64,000 nt of DNA from Pegoplata infirma (Eukaryota > Arthropoda > Insecta > Diptera > Anthomyiidae). This document shows positions 1 to 10,424 of this stretch, piece by piece. The stretch lies in contig OY992539.1 in NCBI GenBank assembly GCA_963921195.1, positions 155,714,162 to 155,778,161 on the forward strand, read 5' to 3'. How positions within the stretch are numbered: the first letter of the stretch is position 1; each line of letters opens with the position of its first letter. The position numbers and the translations under genes are program-made. The notes beneath the pieces were generated by a model. The model ran no database searches. It was not told the DNA's origin and saw only the letters and a list, made by a program, of their open reading frames with translations.

Positions 1-474
1 AGTTTTTGAAAAAAAGTTGATTTTTTTCAAAAAAAAAATTGATTTTTTCAAAGAAAGTTGATTTTTTAAAAAAAGTTAATTTTTTCAAAAAAGTTGAAAT
101 TTTTAAAAAAAGTTGAAATTTTTAAAAAAACTTCAGTTTTTCAAAAAAAAAGCTGAATTTTTAAAAAAAAAAAATAATTTTTTAAAAAAGTTGATTTTTT
201 CAAAAAAAGTTGATTTTTTCAAAAAAATTTAATTTTTCTAAAAAAAGTTAATTTTTTCAAAAAAATTTAATTTTTCAAAAAAGTTGAAGTTTTTAAAATA
301 AGTTCAAATTTATAAAAAAGTTGATTTTTTTAAAAAAAAATTTAGTTTTTTGAAAAACTTTAATTTTTCAAAAAAAGTTTATTTTTAAAAAAAAGTTGAT
401 TTTTTCAAAAAAAATTTAATTTTTCAAAAAAAAAATTTAATTTTTTAAAAAAATCCTTTTAGCGATCCCAATTT
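1..474. repeat. A/T homopolymer low-complexity tract
   Basis: Alternating A-runs and T-runs separated by short GTTGA or TTGAA spacers form an imperfect array of about 20-bp units. No reading frame or gene signal is visible. It resembles the centre of the adjacent palindrome (1400-1760) and the tract at 6355-7500, so these may be one AT-rich repeat class. Confidence 0.8.
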
Positions 475-1256
475 AATATTTTCTTTGTTAGATTTTTAAA
501 TTGCGAATAACTTCTTAAATAATCAAAATACAAGCAAAAGAACGTTAATTTGGTATTTTAATTATATCTCAAAAAATAATCGATGTAGAGCAAAATGGAT
601 GATATTTTTGTCACTTTCACCCCTGCGTAACCCCTTTAGCGGTTCCAGATCAAATTTTTCTTTGCTAGATTTTTAAATTGCGAATAACTTCTTAAATAAT
701 CAAAATACAAGCAAAAGAACGTTAATTTGGTATTTTATTTATATCTCAAAAAATAATCGATGAAGAGCAAAATGGATGATATTTTTGTCATTTTTACTCC
801 TGCGTTACCCTTTTAGCGATCCCAATTTAATTTTTTCTTAGATTTTTAATTTGCGAATAACTTCTTAAATAATTATAATACAAGCAAAAGAACGTTAATT
901 TGGTATTTTATTTATATCTCAAAAAGTAATCGATGTAGAGCAAAATGGATGATATTTTTGTCACTTTCACCCCTGCGTAACCCCTTTAGCGGTTCCAGAT
1001 CAAATTTTTTTTGTTAGATTTTTAAATTGCGAATAACTTCTTAAATAATCAAAATACAAGCAAACGAACGTTAATTTGGTATTTTAATTATATCTCAAAA
1101 AATAATCGATGTAGAGCAAAATGGATGATATTTTTGTCACTTTCACCCCTGCGTAGTAACCCCTTTAGCGGTTCCAGATCAAATTTTTCTTTGTTAGATT
1201 TTTAAATTGCGAATAACTTCTTAAATAATTATAATACAAGCAAAAGAACGTTAATT
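475..1256 (+). repeat. 177-bp satellite, left block
   Basis: About four and a half tandem units of roughly 177 bp, each holding AAATTGCGAATAACTTCTTA, a CAAGCAAAAGAACGTTAA segment and an AGCAAAATGGATGATATTTT segment. Two unit variants occur: one with AGCGGTTCCAGATC and CACTTTCACCCC, the other with AGCGATCCCAATTT and CATTTTTACTCC. The variant order is mirrored in the block to the right, so this block was copied together with it as part of a palindrome. Confidence 0.93.
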
Positions 1257-2680
1257 TTAGAGTTTCATGAAACTGAAAGAAAATGAGTGAGCAAATACGA
1301 AGCCTGATTGTTAGTGAACAGAAAGAATTAAAAACGAATTTCAATTACGAAAAACGTGGTGTCAATCGATTTTTAGATTGAAACTTTAATTTTTCCAAAA
1401 AATTTGATTTTTTCAAAAAAAGTTGATTTTTGAAAAATTCAGCTTTTTTTTGAAAAACTGAAGTTTTTTAAAAAAATTTCAATTTTTTTAAAAATATAAC
1501 TTATTTAACATTTTTTTTTTTTTAATTAAACTTTTTTTTAAAAATTTCAACTTTTTTTCAACTAACATTTTTTTTTTTTAAATTAAACTTTTTTTTTAAA
1601 AATTTCAACTTTTTTTCAACTAAAAAAAGTTAAAATTTTTAAAAAAAAGTTTAATTAAAAAAAAAAAAATGTTAAATAAGTTATATTTTTAAAAAAATTG
1701 AAATTTTTTAAAAAACTTCAGTTTTTCAAAAAAAAGCTGAATTTTTCAAAAATCAACTTTTTTTGGAAAAATTAAAGTTTCAATCTAAAAATCGATTGAC
1801 ACCACGTTTTTCGTAATTGAAATTCGTTTTTAATTCTTTCTGTTCACTAACAATCAGGCTTCGTATTTGCTCACTCATTTTCTTTCAGTTTCATGAAACT
1901 CTAAAATTAACGTTCTTTTGCTTGTATTATAATTATTTAAGAAGTTATTCGCAATTTAAAAATCTAACAAAGAAAAATTTGATCTGGAACCGCTAAAGGG
2001 GTTACTACGCAGGGGTGAAAGTGACAAAAATATCATCCATTTTGCTCTACATCGATTATTTTTTGAGATATAATTAAAATACCAAATTAACGTTCGTTTG
2101 CTTGTATTTTGATTATTTAAGAAGTTATTCGCAATTTAAAAATCTAACAAAAAAAAAATTGATCTGGAACCGCTAAAGGGGTTACGCAGGGGTGAAAGTG
2201 ACAAAAATATCATCCATTTTGCTCTACATCGATTACTTTTTGAGATATAATTAAAATACCAAACTAACGTTCTTTTGCTTGTATTATAATTATTTAAGAA
2301 GTTATTTGCAAATTAAAAATCTAAGAAAAAATTAAATTGGGATCGCTAAAAGGGTTACGCAGGAGTAAAAATGACAAAAATATCATACATTTTGCTCTTC
2401 ATCGATTATTTTTTGAGATATAAATAAAATACCAAATTAACGTTCTTTTGCTTGTATTTTGATTATTTAAGAAGTTATTCGCAATTTAAAAATCTAGCAA
2501 AGAAAAATTTGATCTGGAACCGCTAAAGGGGCTACGCAGGAGTGAAAGTGACAAAAATATCATCCATTTTGCTCTACATCGATTATTTTTTGAGATATAA
2601 ATAAAATACCATATTAACGTTCTTTTGCTTGTATTTTAATTATTTAAGAAGTTATTCGCAATTTAAAAATCTAACAAAGA
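480..2680. repeat. Large palindrome (inverted duplication), arms about 1.1 kb
   Basis: The left arm (480 to about 1580) is matched in reverse complement by the right arm (about 1590 to 2680) with essentially no spacer. The mirror register is constant: base 1260 pairs with 1901, and 1381 with 1780. The arms contain satellite units and a non-satellite stretch (1257-1390 and 1770-1904). Small indels and a roughly 57-bp direct duplication lie near the centre (1507-1563 and 1563-1622). The order of the two satellite variants is retained in both arms, so the arms arose by one inverted duplication and not by chance juxtaposition. Confidence 0.9.
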
Positions 2681-4436
2681 AAAATTTGATCTGGAACCGC
2701 TAAAGGGGTTACGCAGGGGTGAAAGTGACAAAAATATCATCCATTTTGCTCTACATCGATTATTTTTTGAGATATAATTAAAATACCAAATTAACGTTCT
2801 TTTGCTTGTATTTTGATTATTTAAGAAGTTATTCGCAATTTAAAAATCTAACAAAGAAAAAATTAAATTGGGATCGCTAAAAGGGTTACGCAGGAGTAAA
2901 AATGACAAAAATATCATCCATTTTGCTCTTCATCGATTATTTTTTGAGATATAAAGAAAATACCAAATTAACGTTCTTTTGCTTGTATTTTGATTATTTA
3001 AGAAGTTATTCGCAATTTAAAAATCTAACAAAGAAAAATTTGATCTGGGACCGCTAAAGGGGTTACGCAGGAGTGAAAGTGACAAAAATATCATCCATTT
3101 TGCTCTACATCGATTATTTTTGAGATATAATTAAAATACCAAATCAACGTTCTTTTGCTTGTATTTTGATTATTTAAGAACTTATTCGCAATTTAAAAAT
3201 CTAACAAAGAAAAAATTGAATTGGGATCGCTAAAAGGGTTACGCAGGAGTAAAAATTACAAAAATATCATCCATTTTGCTCTTCATCGATTATTTTTTGA
3301 GATATAATTAAAATACCAAATTAACGTTCTTTTGCTTGTATTTTGATTATTTACTTAAGAAGTTATTCGCAATTTAAAAATCTAACAAAGAAAAAATTGA
3401 ATTGGGATCGCTAAAAGGGTTACGCAGGAGTCACAGTACAGACTAGTATGCAAACACTGGTGCTAATTACGTACTTTCCAATATGGTGGTATGGTTTTTA
3501 GTACAGAATGATCATCGCTGCCTAGTATATGTGTGCCTGTACGTGTGAGCTTTTGTGCATGTATTTATGATGTTTGTTTACGTTTTGTATGAAACGTCAA
3601 AAGTTACACCGTGTGCTGTCACTAATGCTTACACCCATCGGATGCAACTCTGTGATACTACTACTCATGTACTGTGGCAGGAGTGAAAGTGACAAAAATA
3701 TCATCCATTTTGCTCTACATCGATTATTTTTTGAGATATAAATAAAATACCATATTAACGTTCTTTTGCTTGTATTTTAATTATTTAAGAAGTTATTCGC
3801 AATTTAAAAATCTAACAAAGAAAAATTTGATCTGGGACCGCTAAAGGGGTTACGCAGGAGTGAAAGTGACAAAAATATCATCCATTTTGCTCTACATCGA
3901 TTATTTTTTGAGATATAATTAAAATACAAAATTAACGTTCTTTTGCTTGTATTTTGATTATTTAAGAAGTTATTCGCAATTTAAAAATCTAACAAAGAAA
4001 AATTTGATCTGGGACCGCTAAAGGGGTTACGCAGGAGTGAAAGTGACAAAAATATCATCCATTTTGCTCTACATCGATTATTTTTTGAGATATAATTAAA
4101 ATACCAAATTAACGTTCTTTTGCTTGTATTTTGATTATTTAAGAGCTTATTCGCAATTTAAAAATCTAACAAAGAAAAAATTGAATTGGGATCGCTAAAA
4201 GGGTTACGCAGGAGTAAAAATGACAAAAATATCATCCATTTTGCTCTTCATCGATTATTTTTTGAGATATAAATAAAATACCATATTAACGTTCTTTTGC
4301 TTGGGATCGCTAAAAGGGTTACGCAGGAGTAAAAATGACAAAAATATCATCCATTTTGCTCTTCATCGATTATTTTTTGAGATATAAATAAAATACCATA
4401 TTAACGTTCTTTTGCTTGTATTTGGATTATTTAAGA
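1905..4436 (-). repeat. 177-bp satellite, main block (reverse orientation)
   Basis: Tandem units in the opposite orientation to the left block. The ACGCAG landmark occurs at 2184, 2357, 2534, 2711, 2887, 3065, 3241, 3422, 3852, 4029, 4206 and 4321. Spacings are 173 to 181 bp, apart from one of 430 bp (MITE insertion) and one of 115 bp (a unit shortened at about 4303, where TTG is shared by the two joined ends). No coding potential is seen. Confidence 0.94.
3432..3676. mobile_element. 245-bp MITE with 8-bp TSD, hAT-like
   Basis: A non-satellite insertion flanked by the 8-bp direct repeat GCAGGAGT at 3424-3431 and 3677-3684. The ends are imperfect inverted repeats: CACAGTACAGACTAGTA and, from the other end, CACAGTACATGAGTAGTA. 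Neighbouring satellite units carry GCAGGAGT once, so they show the empty site. Removing the element and one TSD copy (253 bp) brings the 430-bp spacing back to 177 bp. The 8-bp TSD suggests hAT, though P-type elements also make 8-bp duplications. No transposase is present. Confidence 0.93.
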
Positions 4437-4960
4437 AGAAGCAAAATGGATGATATTTTTGTCACTTTCACTCCTGCGTAACCCCTTTAGCGGTCCCAGA
4501 TCAAATTTTTCTTTGTTAGATTTTTAAATTGCGAATAACTTCTTAAATAATCAAAATACAAGCAAAAGGACGTTAATTTGGTATTTTAATTATATCTCAA
4601 AAAATAATCGATGTAGAGCAAAATGGATGATATTTTAGTTATTTTCACCCCTGCGTAACCCCTTTAGCGGTTCCAGATCAAAATTTTCTTTTCTAGATTT
4701 TTAAATTGCGAATAACTTCTTAAATAATTAAAATACAAGCAAAACAACGTTAATTTGGTATTTAAATTATATATTTAAAACTAATCGGGATAGAGAAAAA
4801 TTGATGATATTTTTTATCATTTTTACCTTAGATTAATTTATCTTTGCTCAATTTTTAAATTGCGAATAACTTTTTAAATAATCAAGATACAAGCAAAAGA
4901 ACTTCATTTTGTTATTTTTTCACTTCATAACCTCTTTAGCGAGCATAGATCAATTTTATC
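4437..4960 (+). repeat. 177-bp satellite, third block (orientation flips back)
   Basis: At about 4436 the array turns over abruptly and reads again in the orientation of the first block. It has about two and a half units that become more divergent to the right; for example, 4760-4960 keeps only scattered matches. The change occurs within a unit, next to the partial unit ending in ATTTAAGAAG. Confidence 0.9.
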
Positions 4961-5165
4961 TTCGCTAAATTTTAAATTAAAAAAAAAAAAATAAAAAACA
5001 AATTTTTTCAAAAAAAAAAAAACTATTATTCAAAAAAAAAAACACATTTTTCATTCAGATTCAAGTTTTTTATTTTTTTTGAAAAATTCTACTTTTTTTA
5101 TTTTTAAATTTCAACTTCTTGAAAATTATTTTTTTTTTTGAAAAAATCAAGTTGAAATGTTCAAA
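4961..5165. repeat. A/T low-complexity spacer
   Basis: Runs of A and T with no recognisable unit or gene. It separates the satellite from the LINE fragment. Confidence 0.75.
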
Positions 5166-5169
5166 TTTA

Positions 5170-6350
5170 TTCCGAAAAGGTGGGAGAATAGGAGCCAAGG
5201 AAAACTGGAAGTTTAATGGTGAAGCTGTACGAGTTGTAAATGAATACAAATATTTAGGAATTTTATTAACACCTAAAATATTATAAACATGTAATAGAAA
5301 GAAATAATGCAGCGAAAGTCAGCATTAACACAACATGGAAGAACTTTGTTGGACGAAAAGAAGTATCCTTAAAGGCAAAATGGAAAATGTTTCTAGCAGT
5401 GTGTAGAGCTATTCAATGCTACGGAGCGCAAGTATGGGGTAATATGCATTTCGACGAAATCGACAAACTACAGAGGTTCTTCACGAAACGTATTTTAAAA
5501 ATCCCAGAGAACTCTCCAAACTACGTGTTGGCCTTGGAAACAGGGCAAGAAGATAATCATATCTACTCGTACAGTCTGCATCTAAAATATATTTATAAAA
5601 CAATTTTTGAATATGAACAGAGAAGACTACCTCACTTGTTATCTACTAAGATTATAGCCAAAAACCTATACTGGTATAAGGATTTTAAAAGTAAACTGAT
5701 GGAGAAAAACATAAGCTACATCGATTTATATCAAAATAAAGACAGGTGGAACGAAGCTGCCATAAAACTTATAGATTCAATGAAAGAAGAAAAGTACCAA
5801 AAACACTTAAGTAATGCTCAAAAAAGTGAGAAAAGAATATACAAACATTTAGATCATTCTAAATGGTCAACATACTGCAATGAAAACTATAACCAAGACC
5901 AGATATCTCTGATAATGAGGGCAAGAGGGGACCTTTTAAGGTTAAACGGAAACCAATACAAAGAAGGAAGCTCTACGTTATGCTCCTTATGTAATTTGAG
6001 AGAACCCGAAACAACTTTTCATTTTATAGGCAGATGTCCCGTATTAAAGGCAATACGAATCAAACATTTACGACGTGAACAACTTAATGATAGTGAAGTG
6101 ATACACGTTCTCAATGGTGGGGAAGATGCTTATTGGCTAAGCCTTTTTTATTTTTTGAAAGAATCTTTAAATTATAGAAGAATGCTTGTATCTGAATTTA
6201 ACTTTTAATCAAAATAGTATAAACCAATTTTCCGGCAGACGGTTGTTATAACCATGCTGTAAACTCTTTATTGTAAAAAAAAATGTGTAATAAAACTTTT
6301 GTTAATGTTTTTGAGAAAATAAAGAATATACAATACAATACAAAATACAA
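5170..6350 (+). mobile_element. 5'-truncated non-LTR retrotransposon (LINE), 3' end
   Basis: This is the last part of a LINE ORF2 followed by a 3' UTR and an AATAAAG plus ATACA-repeat tail at 6317-6350. The UTR contains TTTTCCGGCAGACGG. A second copy of the same family on the minus strand (26132-32464) has the matching TTTTTCCGGCTAACG and also ends in a short simple-sequence tail (TAC repeats). Translation upstream of the intact frame (5170-5385) gives the end of the RT domain (a KYLG motif followed by LLTPK) but is broken by a stop at about 5283 and a frameshift. The truncation and damage indicate a dead copy. Confidence 0.88.
5387..6208 (+). pseudogene. LINE ORF2 C-terminal fragment with CCHC-type zinc motif
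   Basis: 273 codons remain open. The N-terminal part has the conserved CYGAQVWG and LQRFFTKRILKIP blocks found just after the reverse-transcriptase domain in arthropod LINEs (residues about 11-40), then SPNYVLALETG (43-53). Near the C-terminus is a zinc-knuckle-like motif, Cys199-X2-Cys202-X9-His212-X4-Cys217. The first Met is internal to the original protein, not a real start, because homologous coding sequence continues upstream. The same zinc spacing appears in the minus-strand copy at 26378-26713. I cannot assign the clade with confidence. It is a non-functional fragment, lacking endonuclease and RT catalytic regions. Confidence 0.87.
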
Positions 6351-6354
6351 ATGT

Positions 6355-7520
6355 TCAAATTTTTTTTTTAAATTAAACTTTTTTTAAAACTTTCAACTTT
6401 TTTGAAAAATTAATTTTTTTTAAAACATTAACTTTTTTTTGAAAAATTAAATTTTTTGAAAAAGCTAAATATTTTTTTGAAAAAATCAACTTTTTTAAAA
6501 AATTATTTTTTTTTGAAAAACTCAGCTTTTTTTTGAAAACTGAAGTTTTAAAAAAAAAAATACTTTTTTTAAAAATATAACTTGCTTAACATTTTTTTTA
6601 AAAAATTAATTTTTTTAAAAATTTCAACTTTTTTGAAAAATTAATTTTTTTTTTGAAAAAATTAACTTTTTTTTGAAAAATTAAATTTTTTTGAAAAAAT
6701 CAACTTATTTTGAAAAAATCATTTTTTTTTTTTAAAAAAACTACTTTTTTTGAAAAATTAAAGTTTTTCAAAAAATTAGTTTTTTTTTGTTGAAAAAATT
6801 TTTAAAAAATTATTTTTTTTTTTTAAATTCTTTTGAAAAATTTGACTTTTTTGAGAGATTTTGAAAAATTAAAATTTTTTTAAAAAAATTGATTATTTTA
6901 AAAAATTAAAGTTTTTGTAAAAAATTTTATTATTTTTGAAAATTTAAAGTTCTCTGAAAATACTATATTTTTTTGATATATTTAAAGTTTTTTTGAAAAA
7001 ATTAAGACTTTTTAAAAAAAATTTAACTTTTTTGATTTTTTTTTTAACAAACTTTTTTGAAAAAAACTTTAATTTTTTTTTTAAAATTTAACTTTTTGTG
7101 AAAAATTCATTTTTTTTTTTTTTAAATTTAAGTTTTTTTAAAAAATTTGACTTTTTTGAGAAATTTTGAAGTTCTTTGAAAATATCATATTTTTTTGATA
7201 TATTTAACTTTTTTGAAAAATTTACCTTTTTATGACAAATTGTTTTTTTTTTGAAAAATTAAAGATTTTTGAGAAATTGTTTGTTCTAAATGGCTTGGTG
7301 TCCGAAAAAAAACAAAATCGTAAAACAAAATCGTATTTCGGTGAGAATGAAGCTGAAATGCAGATGAAAAATATTTTTCAAAAAAAAAATGAAGACCATT
7401 TTTTTTTTTTTTTTTAAAGTTGTAAAAAATTAAAAAAACGAAAATTTATTTTTATTTTATGGAAAAAAACTTTGAAAATTTTTCAGAGATAAAAAAAAAA
7501 AAAATTAACTATTTTAAATA
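6355..7520. repeat. A/T low-complexity tract
   Basis: More than 1.1 kb of GAAAAATTAA and TTTTTT alternation, similar to the tract at 1-474. Short open frames here (for example 7232-7417) have homopolymer composition and are not credible genes. Confidence 0.8.
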
Positions 7521-7525
7521 ACTGT

Positions 7526-7682
7526 TACTACATCACAGTACTTTTTCGTTAGTTGTTAAAAAAAACGACTTAAAATAACTAACAGAAATAGTTGTTTGAT
7601 ATTTTTCATACAAAAACAACTGACTTTGTAGTTGAAAACAACTAACTACTGTAAAATATACAAATAACTAACATGTAGTAAC
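7526..7682. mobile_element. Possible small MITE rich in AACTAAC
   Basis: Inverted ends GTTACTACATCACAGTA and, from the right, GTTACTACATGTTAG enclose an interior rich in AACTAAC and GTTAGTTG. No clear TSD was found, so the boundary is tentative. A short hairpin (GTTTGTTGAC and its complement, 7687-7730) follows immediately. Confidence 0.45.
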
Positions 7683-7861
7683 TTACAAAAGTTTGTTGAC
7701 AAAGTTTGTTGACAAAAGTCAACAAACTTTGTTTTTGCTTAATTTGAGAATGTTTATTTTTATTTTTAAAATGGGCGAATAAGAACTAACGTTTAAAAAT
7801 CAAAGTTGTTTCATTTTCAATTTATTATGATATATTTTTAGTTTTATGTTGTTCCATACCA

Positions 7862-8100
7862 TCCCGAGTAAAAATGTTTAGATATATTTTTATATATCAC
7901 GTCTTATCCGAGATTTAAAAGATCTTACTAGGATCAGTACTGATCCGAAATTTGAAAGATCAGTACTGATCCGAAAAATGGATCGCTAAGATTAGATCAG
8001 TTTTAATCGGACGGATACAATGTTATCCGAAAAATGGGTTTATATAATTAGATAAACCCATTTTTCGGATGAAATTGTATCCCTCCGATTTTATTTATTA
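7862..8100. mobile_element. CCCGAGTAAAAA-end fragment with a perfect hairpin
   Basis: It starts with CCCGAGTAAAAATG, the terminus shared by many elements in this window, and carries GATCAGTACTGATCC repeats. An 18-bp perfect inverted repeat lies at 8025-8042 and 8053-8070 with a 10-nt loop; a weaker outer stem extends it to 8008-8087. Only one CCCGAG terminus is present, so the copy is partial or a different subfamily. Confidence 0.55.
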
Positions 8101-8269
8101 AAACATCTTTTTTTTAATTTTAATATTAAACAATTTATTTAAAATAATAAAGAAATATATGAAGTTTTGTAAAGGATTTTTTATATTTTTTTATGTGAAA
8201 CCCAGTCTATGTAGCCTGGTAAAATGGTAAACTCTGTTATCAGACTATATTGTGTGTGTTCAAAACTTA

Positions 8270-8398
8270 CCCCCAGTTTCTGTAATACGAACGCCATTCG
8301 TCTGCGACGAATTTGCATGTATTTTGTTTTTGTTACAATAACAAAATACACACAAATTCGTCACGAACGAATGACGTTCATATTACAGAAACTGGGGG
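8270..8398. mobile_element. 129-bp foldback MITE, TTA target duplication
   Basis: Nearly the whole element is an inverted repeat with arms of about 60 bp. Ends begin CCCCCAGTTTCTGTAATA. It is flanked by TTA at 8267-8269 and 8399-8401, which fits a PIF/Harbinger-type 3-bp duplication. A short open frame crossing it is accidental. Confidence 0.78.
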
Positions 8399-8418
8399 TT
8401 AAATTACTTAATGAGCGT

Positions 8419-8789
8419 GTTCAGCAGAGAAACCTGCTACTCAACAGTTGAGATGTAGCATGTTTTGATTAGTTGATTCTGCTGAACGCAATTTTTTATG
8501 AATGTTTTAAAATATTGAAATAAATGATTGTTTTTTTATATTTTCATTTATTTTATCTGTGGAAATTACTTTTTTATGATATTTTTGTTTATTTCCTTAA
8601 ATAACGTCAAAAAAAAGAAATAATTTCAATAAAACAGCTTATTTATCAGTATGTGATCACATGTAGCATAATTTTTTAACGCTACCAGTGATGAGAAGCG
8701 CTCACTCAACATGTTGACTGAAATGTCAAAAATTAAACCGTTCAGCAGAATGTTGAGAAGTAGCTGGGTAGCAGCTTTCTCTGCTGAAC
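8419..8789. mobile_element. 371-bp MITE with compound inverted ends
   Basis: Both ends start GTTCAGCAGAGAAA and continue into CTGCTAC. About 70 bp inside each end the same word recurs inverted (TTCTGCTGAAC at about 8479, GTTCAGCAGAA at about 8737), so each end is itself a small foldback. No convincing TSD was seen. Confidence 0.7.
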
Positions 8790-8822
8790 GTACCCAATAA
8801 TTCCACATTATACTTATACTAT

Positions 8823-10167
8823 AGCGGTTTTCACCCTTGATAGAAAACATTTGAGGAAATTTCCTACAAGAAAATATTCTACCGATTTTTTCCACTAAAG
8901 AGTGAACAACTATTTAAACAAGTTTTCTCACACTAACATTTTCTATAACCTCAAATTATTTTACATAATTAAAACCACGAAATAAAAATAAACAACGCGA
9001 TTTTTAGTAAAAATACAATTAATCATTTAAGTTTCATTTTAAATTTCGTATAAAAAGTCTGAAAATATCACAAAATAATTAAATGCCTCTCTAATCAGCT
9101 GTTTTGTTGGTCTAGAAACTTTATATTTTTTTCTATACTCCAACTTACTCAAGCATTAAGTCAAAGAAATTTTCTATGTAGAAATGAAGAAACCAAGAAA
9201 ATGAGAAAAACGAGCCGCCATGTATTTTGTTGTTGTATCTGTCAAACATTTTCTTGTTTTCTTCGATTCTCCGATTCTTTTCTTGTTTTCTATCAAGGCA
9301 CTATGGTTCCAAATGCATATTTTTTGGCAGAAATTAAAAAAAAAGAATTTAACGAATTTCCAAAAGCTTATACAGTTTCTCAATGGCAACACTCCAAGCC
9401 ATTAAAAAAGTATAATAAAAAAAAATTTATGTCAATACTGTCAGTCTGTCAGGGTTTCAAAGTTGATAGTTTTAAGGCGTATTATTAAATCGGGATCAAA
9501 ACCATATTACAATTATACTAACAGCAAATGGGAAAAAAATAAAATTATAAAAAGGCTAAAAAGGAAAATTGAAGCCCAAGGAAAGTAGTTATTGTTAAAA
9601 ACTCTAATTTTTAATTCCATGCATCTTTGGCGTTAGTTTTGGGGGTTGCGGTTTTGAGGATTTTGAAGCCAAAATAGCCTATATCTTTCGTGGACAAAAA
9701 GTTGTGTTTGGGCACGAACTTGCATGAGTCTTTAAATGTGAAAGTGTTTTCTAGATGGTCTATTTAATACTAAAATTAACATCTAGCCAGCATTTTTCGG
9801 CAAACTCTCACAATTGCCATTTTAGTTTAGCACAAATTTCGGCAAAATTTTCGGTTTTTTGCGTGACACATCTTTAAATTTTTTTTAACTATAATTTTTT
9901 TGCCTTCGGCCGAGCTAACTGACTACTACAAATATATTATTGTTGATAATTTTTTTTTTCCAAAAAAAAAAAAAAAATTTTTCAAAAAAAAATTTCCGAA
10001 ATTTTTTTTTTTTTTTCAATTTTTTTTTTTTTTTTTGAAAATCATTCTTTGATTGCGTTAAGACATAAAAAAGCATTCCAGAATCAAAACTAGCGACTTT
10101 GCATCATTTTTGGAATTTATGCCAAAAAAAATTGATTTGGAACCATAGTGCAAGGGTGAGAACCGCT
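8823..10167. mobile_element. MITE (488 bp without insert) split by a Transib-like element
   Basis: The left end (8823, AGCGGTTTTCACCCTTGATA) is matched in reverse complement at the right end, where AACCGCT ends at 10167, once the Transib-like insertion at 9299-10150 is removed. TAT flanks both ends (8820-8822 and 10168-10170). The core is 8823-9298 plus 10156-10167. The interior is AT-rich with no gene. The uninterrupted left TIR acts as the empty-site control for the insertion in the right TIR. Confidence 0.8.
9299..10150. mobile_element. Non-autonomous Transib-like element, 5-bp TSD CAAGG
   Basis: Terminal inverted repeats of about 37 bp start CACTATGGTTCCAAAT and include a T-rich block followed by GGCA. 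The flanks are CAAGG at 9294-9298 and 10151-10155. A CACWATG terminus with a 5-bp duplication is the signature of Transib, the superfamily related to the RAG recombinase, whose recombination signals start with the heptamer CACAGTG. At 852 bp it is far too short for a full transposase, and I recognise no transposase fragment in it. Poly-A and poly-T runs fill 9955-10040. Confidence 0.85.
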
Positions 10168-10424
10168 TATGTTTAGACCAAACAAAAACTAACTTGTTTT
10201 TGGAAAAAACGCATTTTGGAAAACCAAACTGGTCACACCGAATAAAAAGAGTTTTTGTTTGTCAAATCAAATTAATTATTTTCTAAATTCACTAAAAAAC
10301 ACAAAATAACAACAGCCACACGTTATTAAAAAAATTAAATTACACACTTATTTACTTTTTTAAAAGATTTGAATATTAATTTCAGAAAAAACAAATATTT
10401 TTCTTTTTGACATTCGTTTTTACC

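Noticed and set aside
1..7500. Telomeric or centromeric identity for the satellite region
   Set aside because: The 177-bp period is in the range of centromeric satellites, but nothing in the sequence itself shows location; only about 25 units are present and non-satellite DNA follows.
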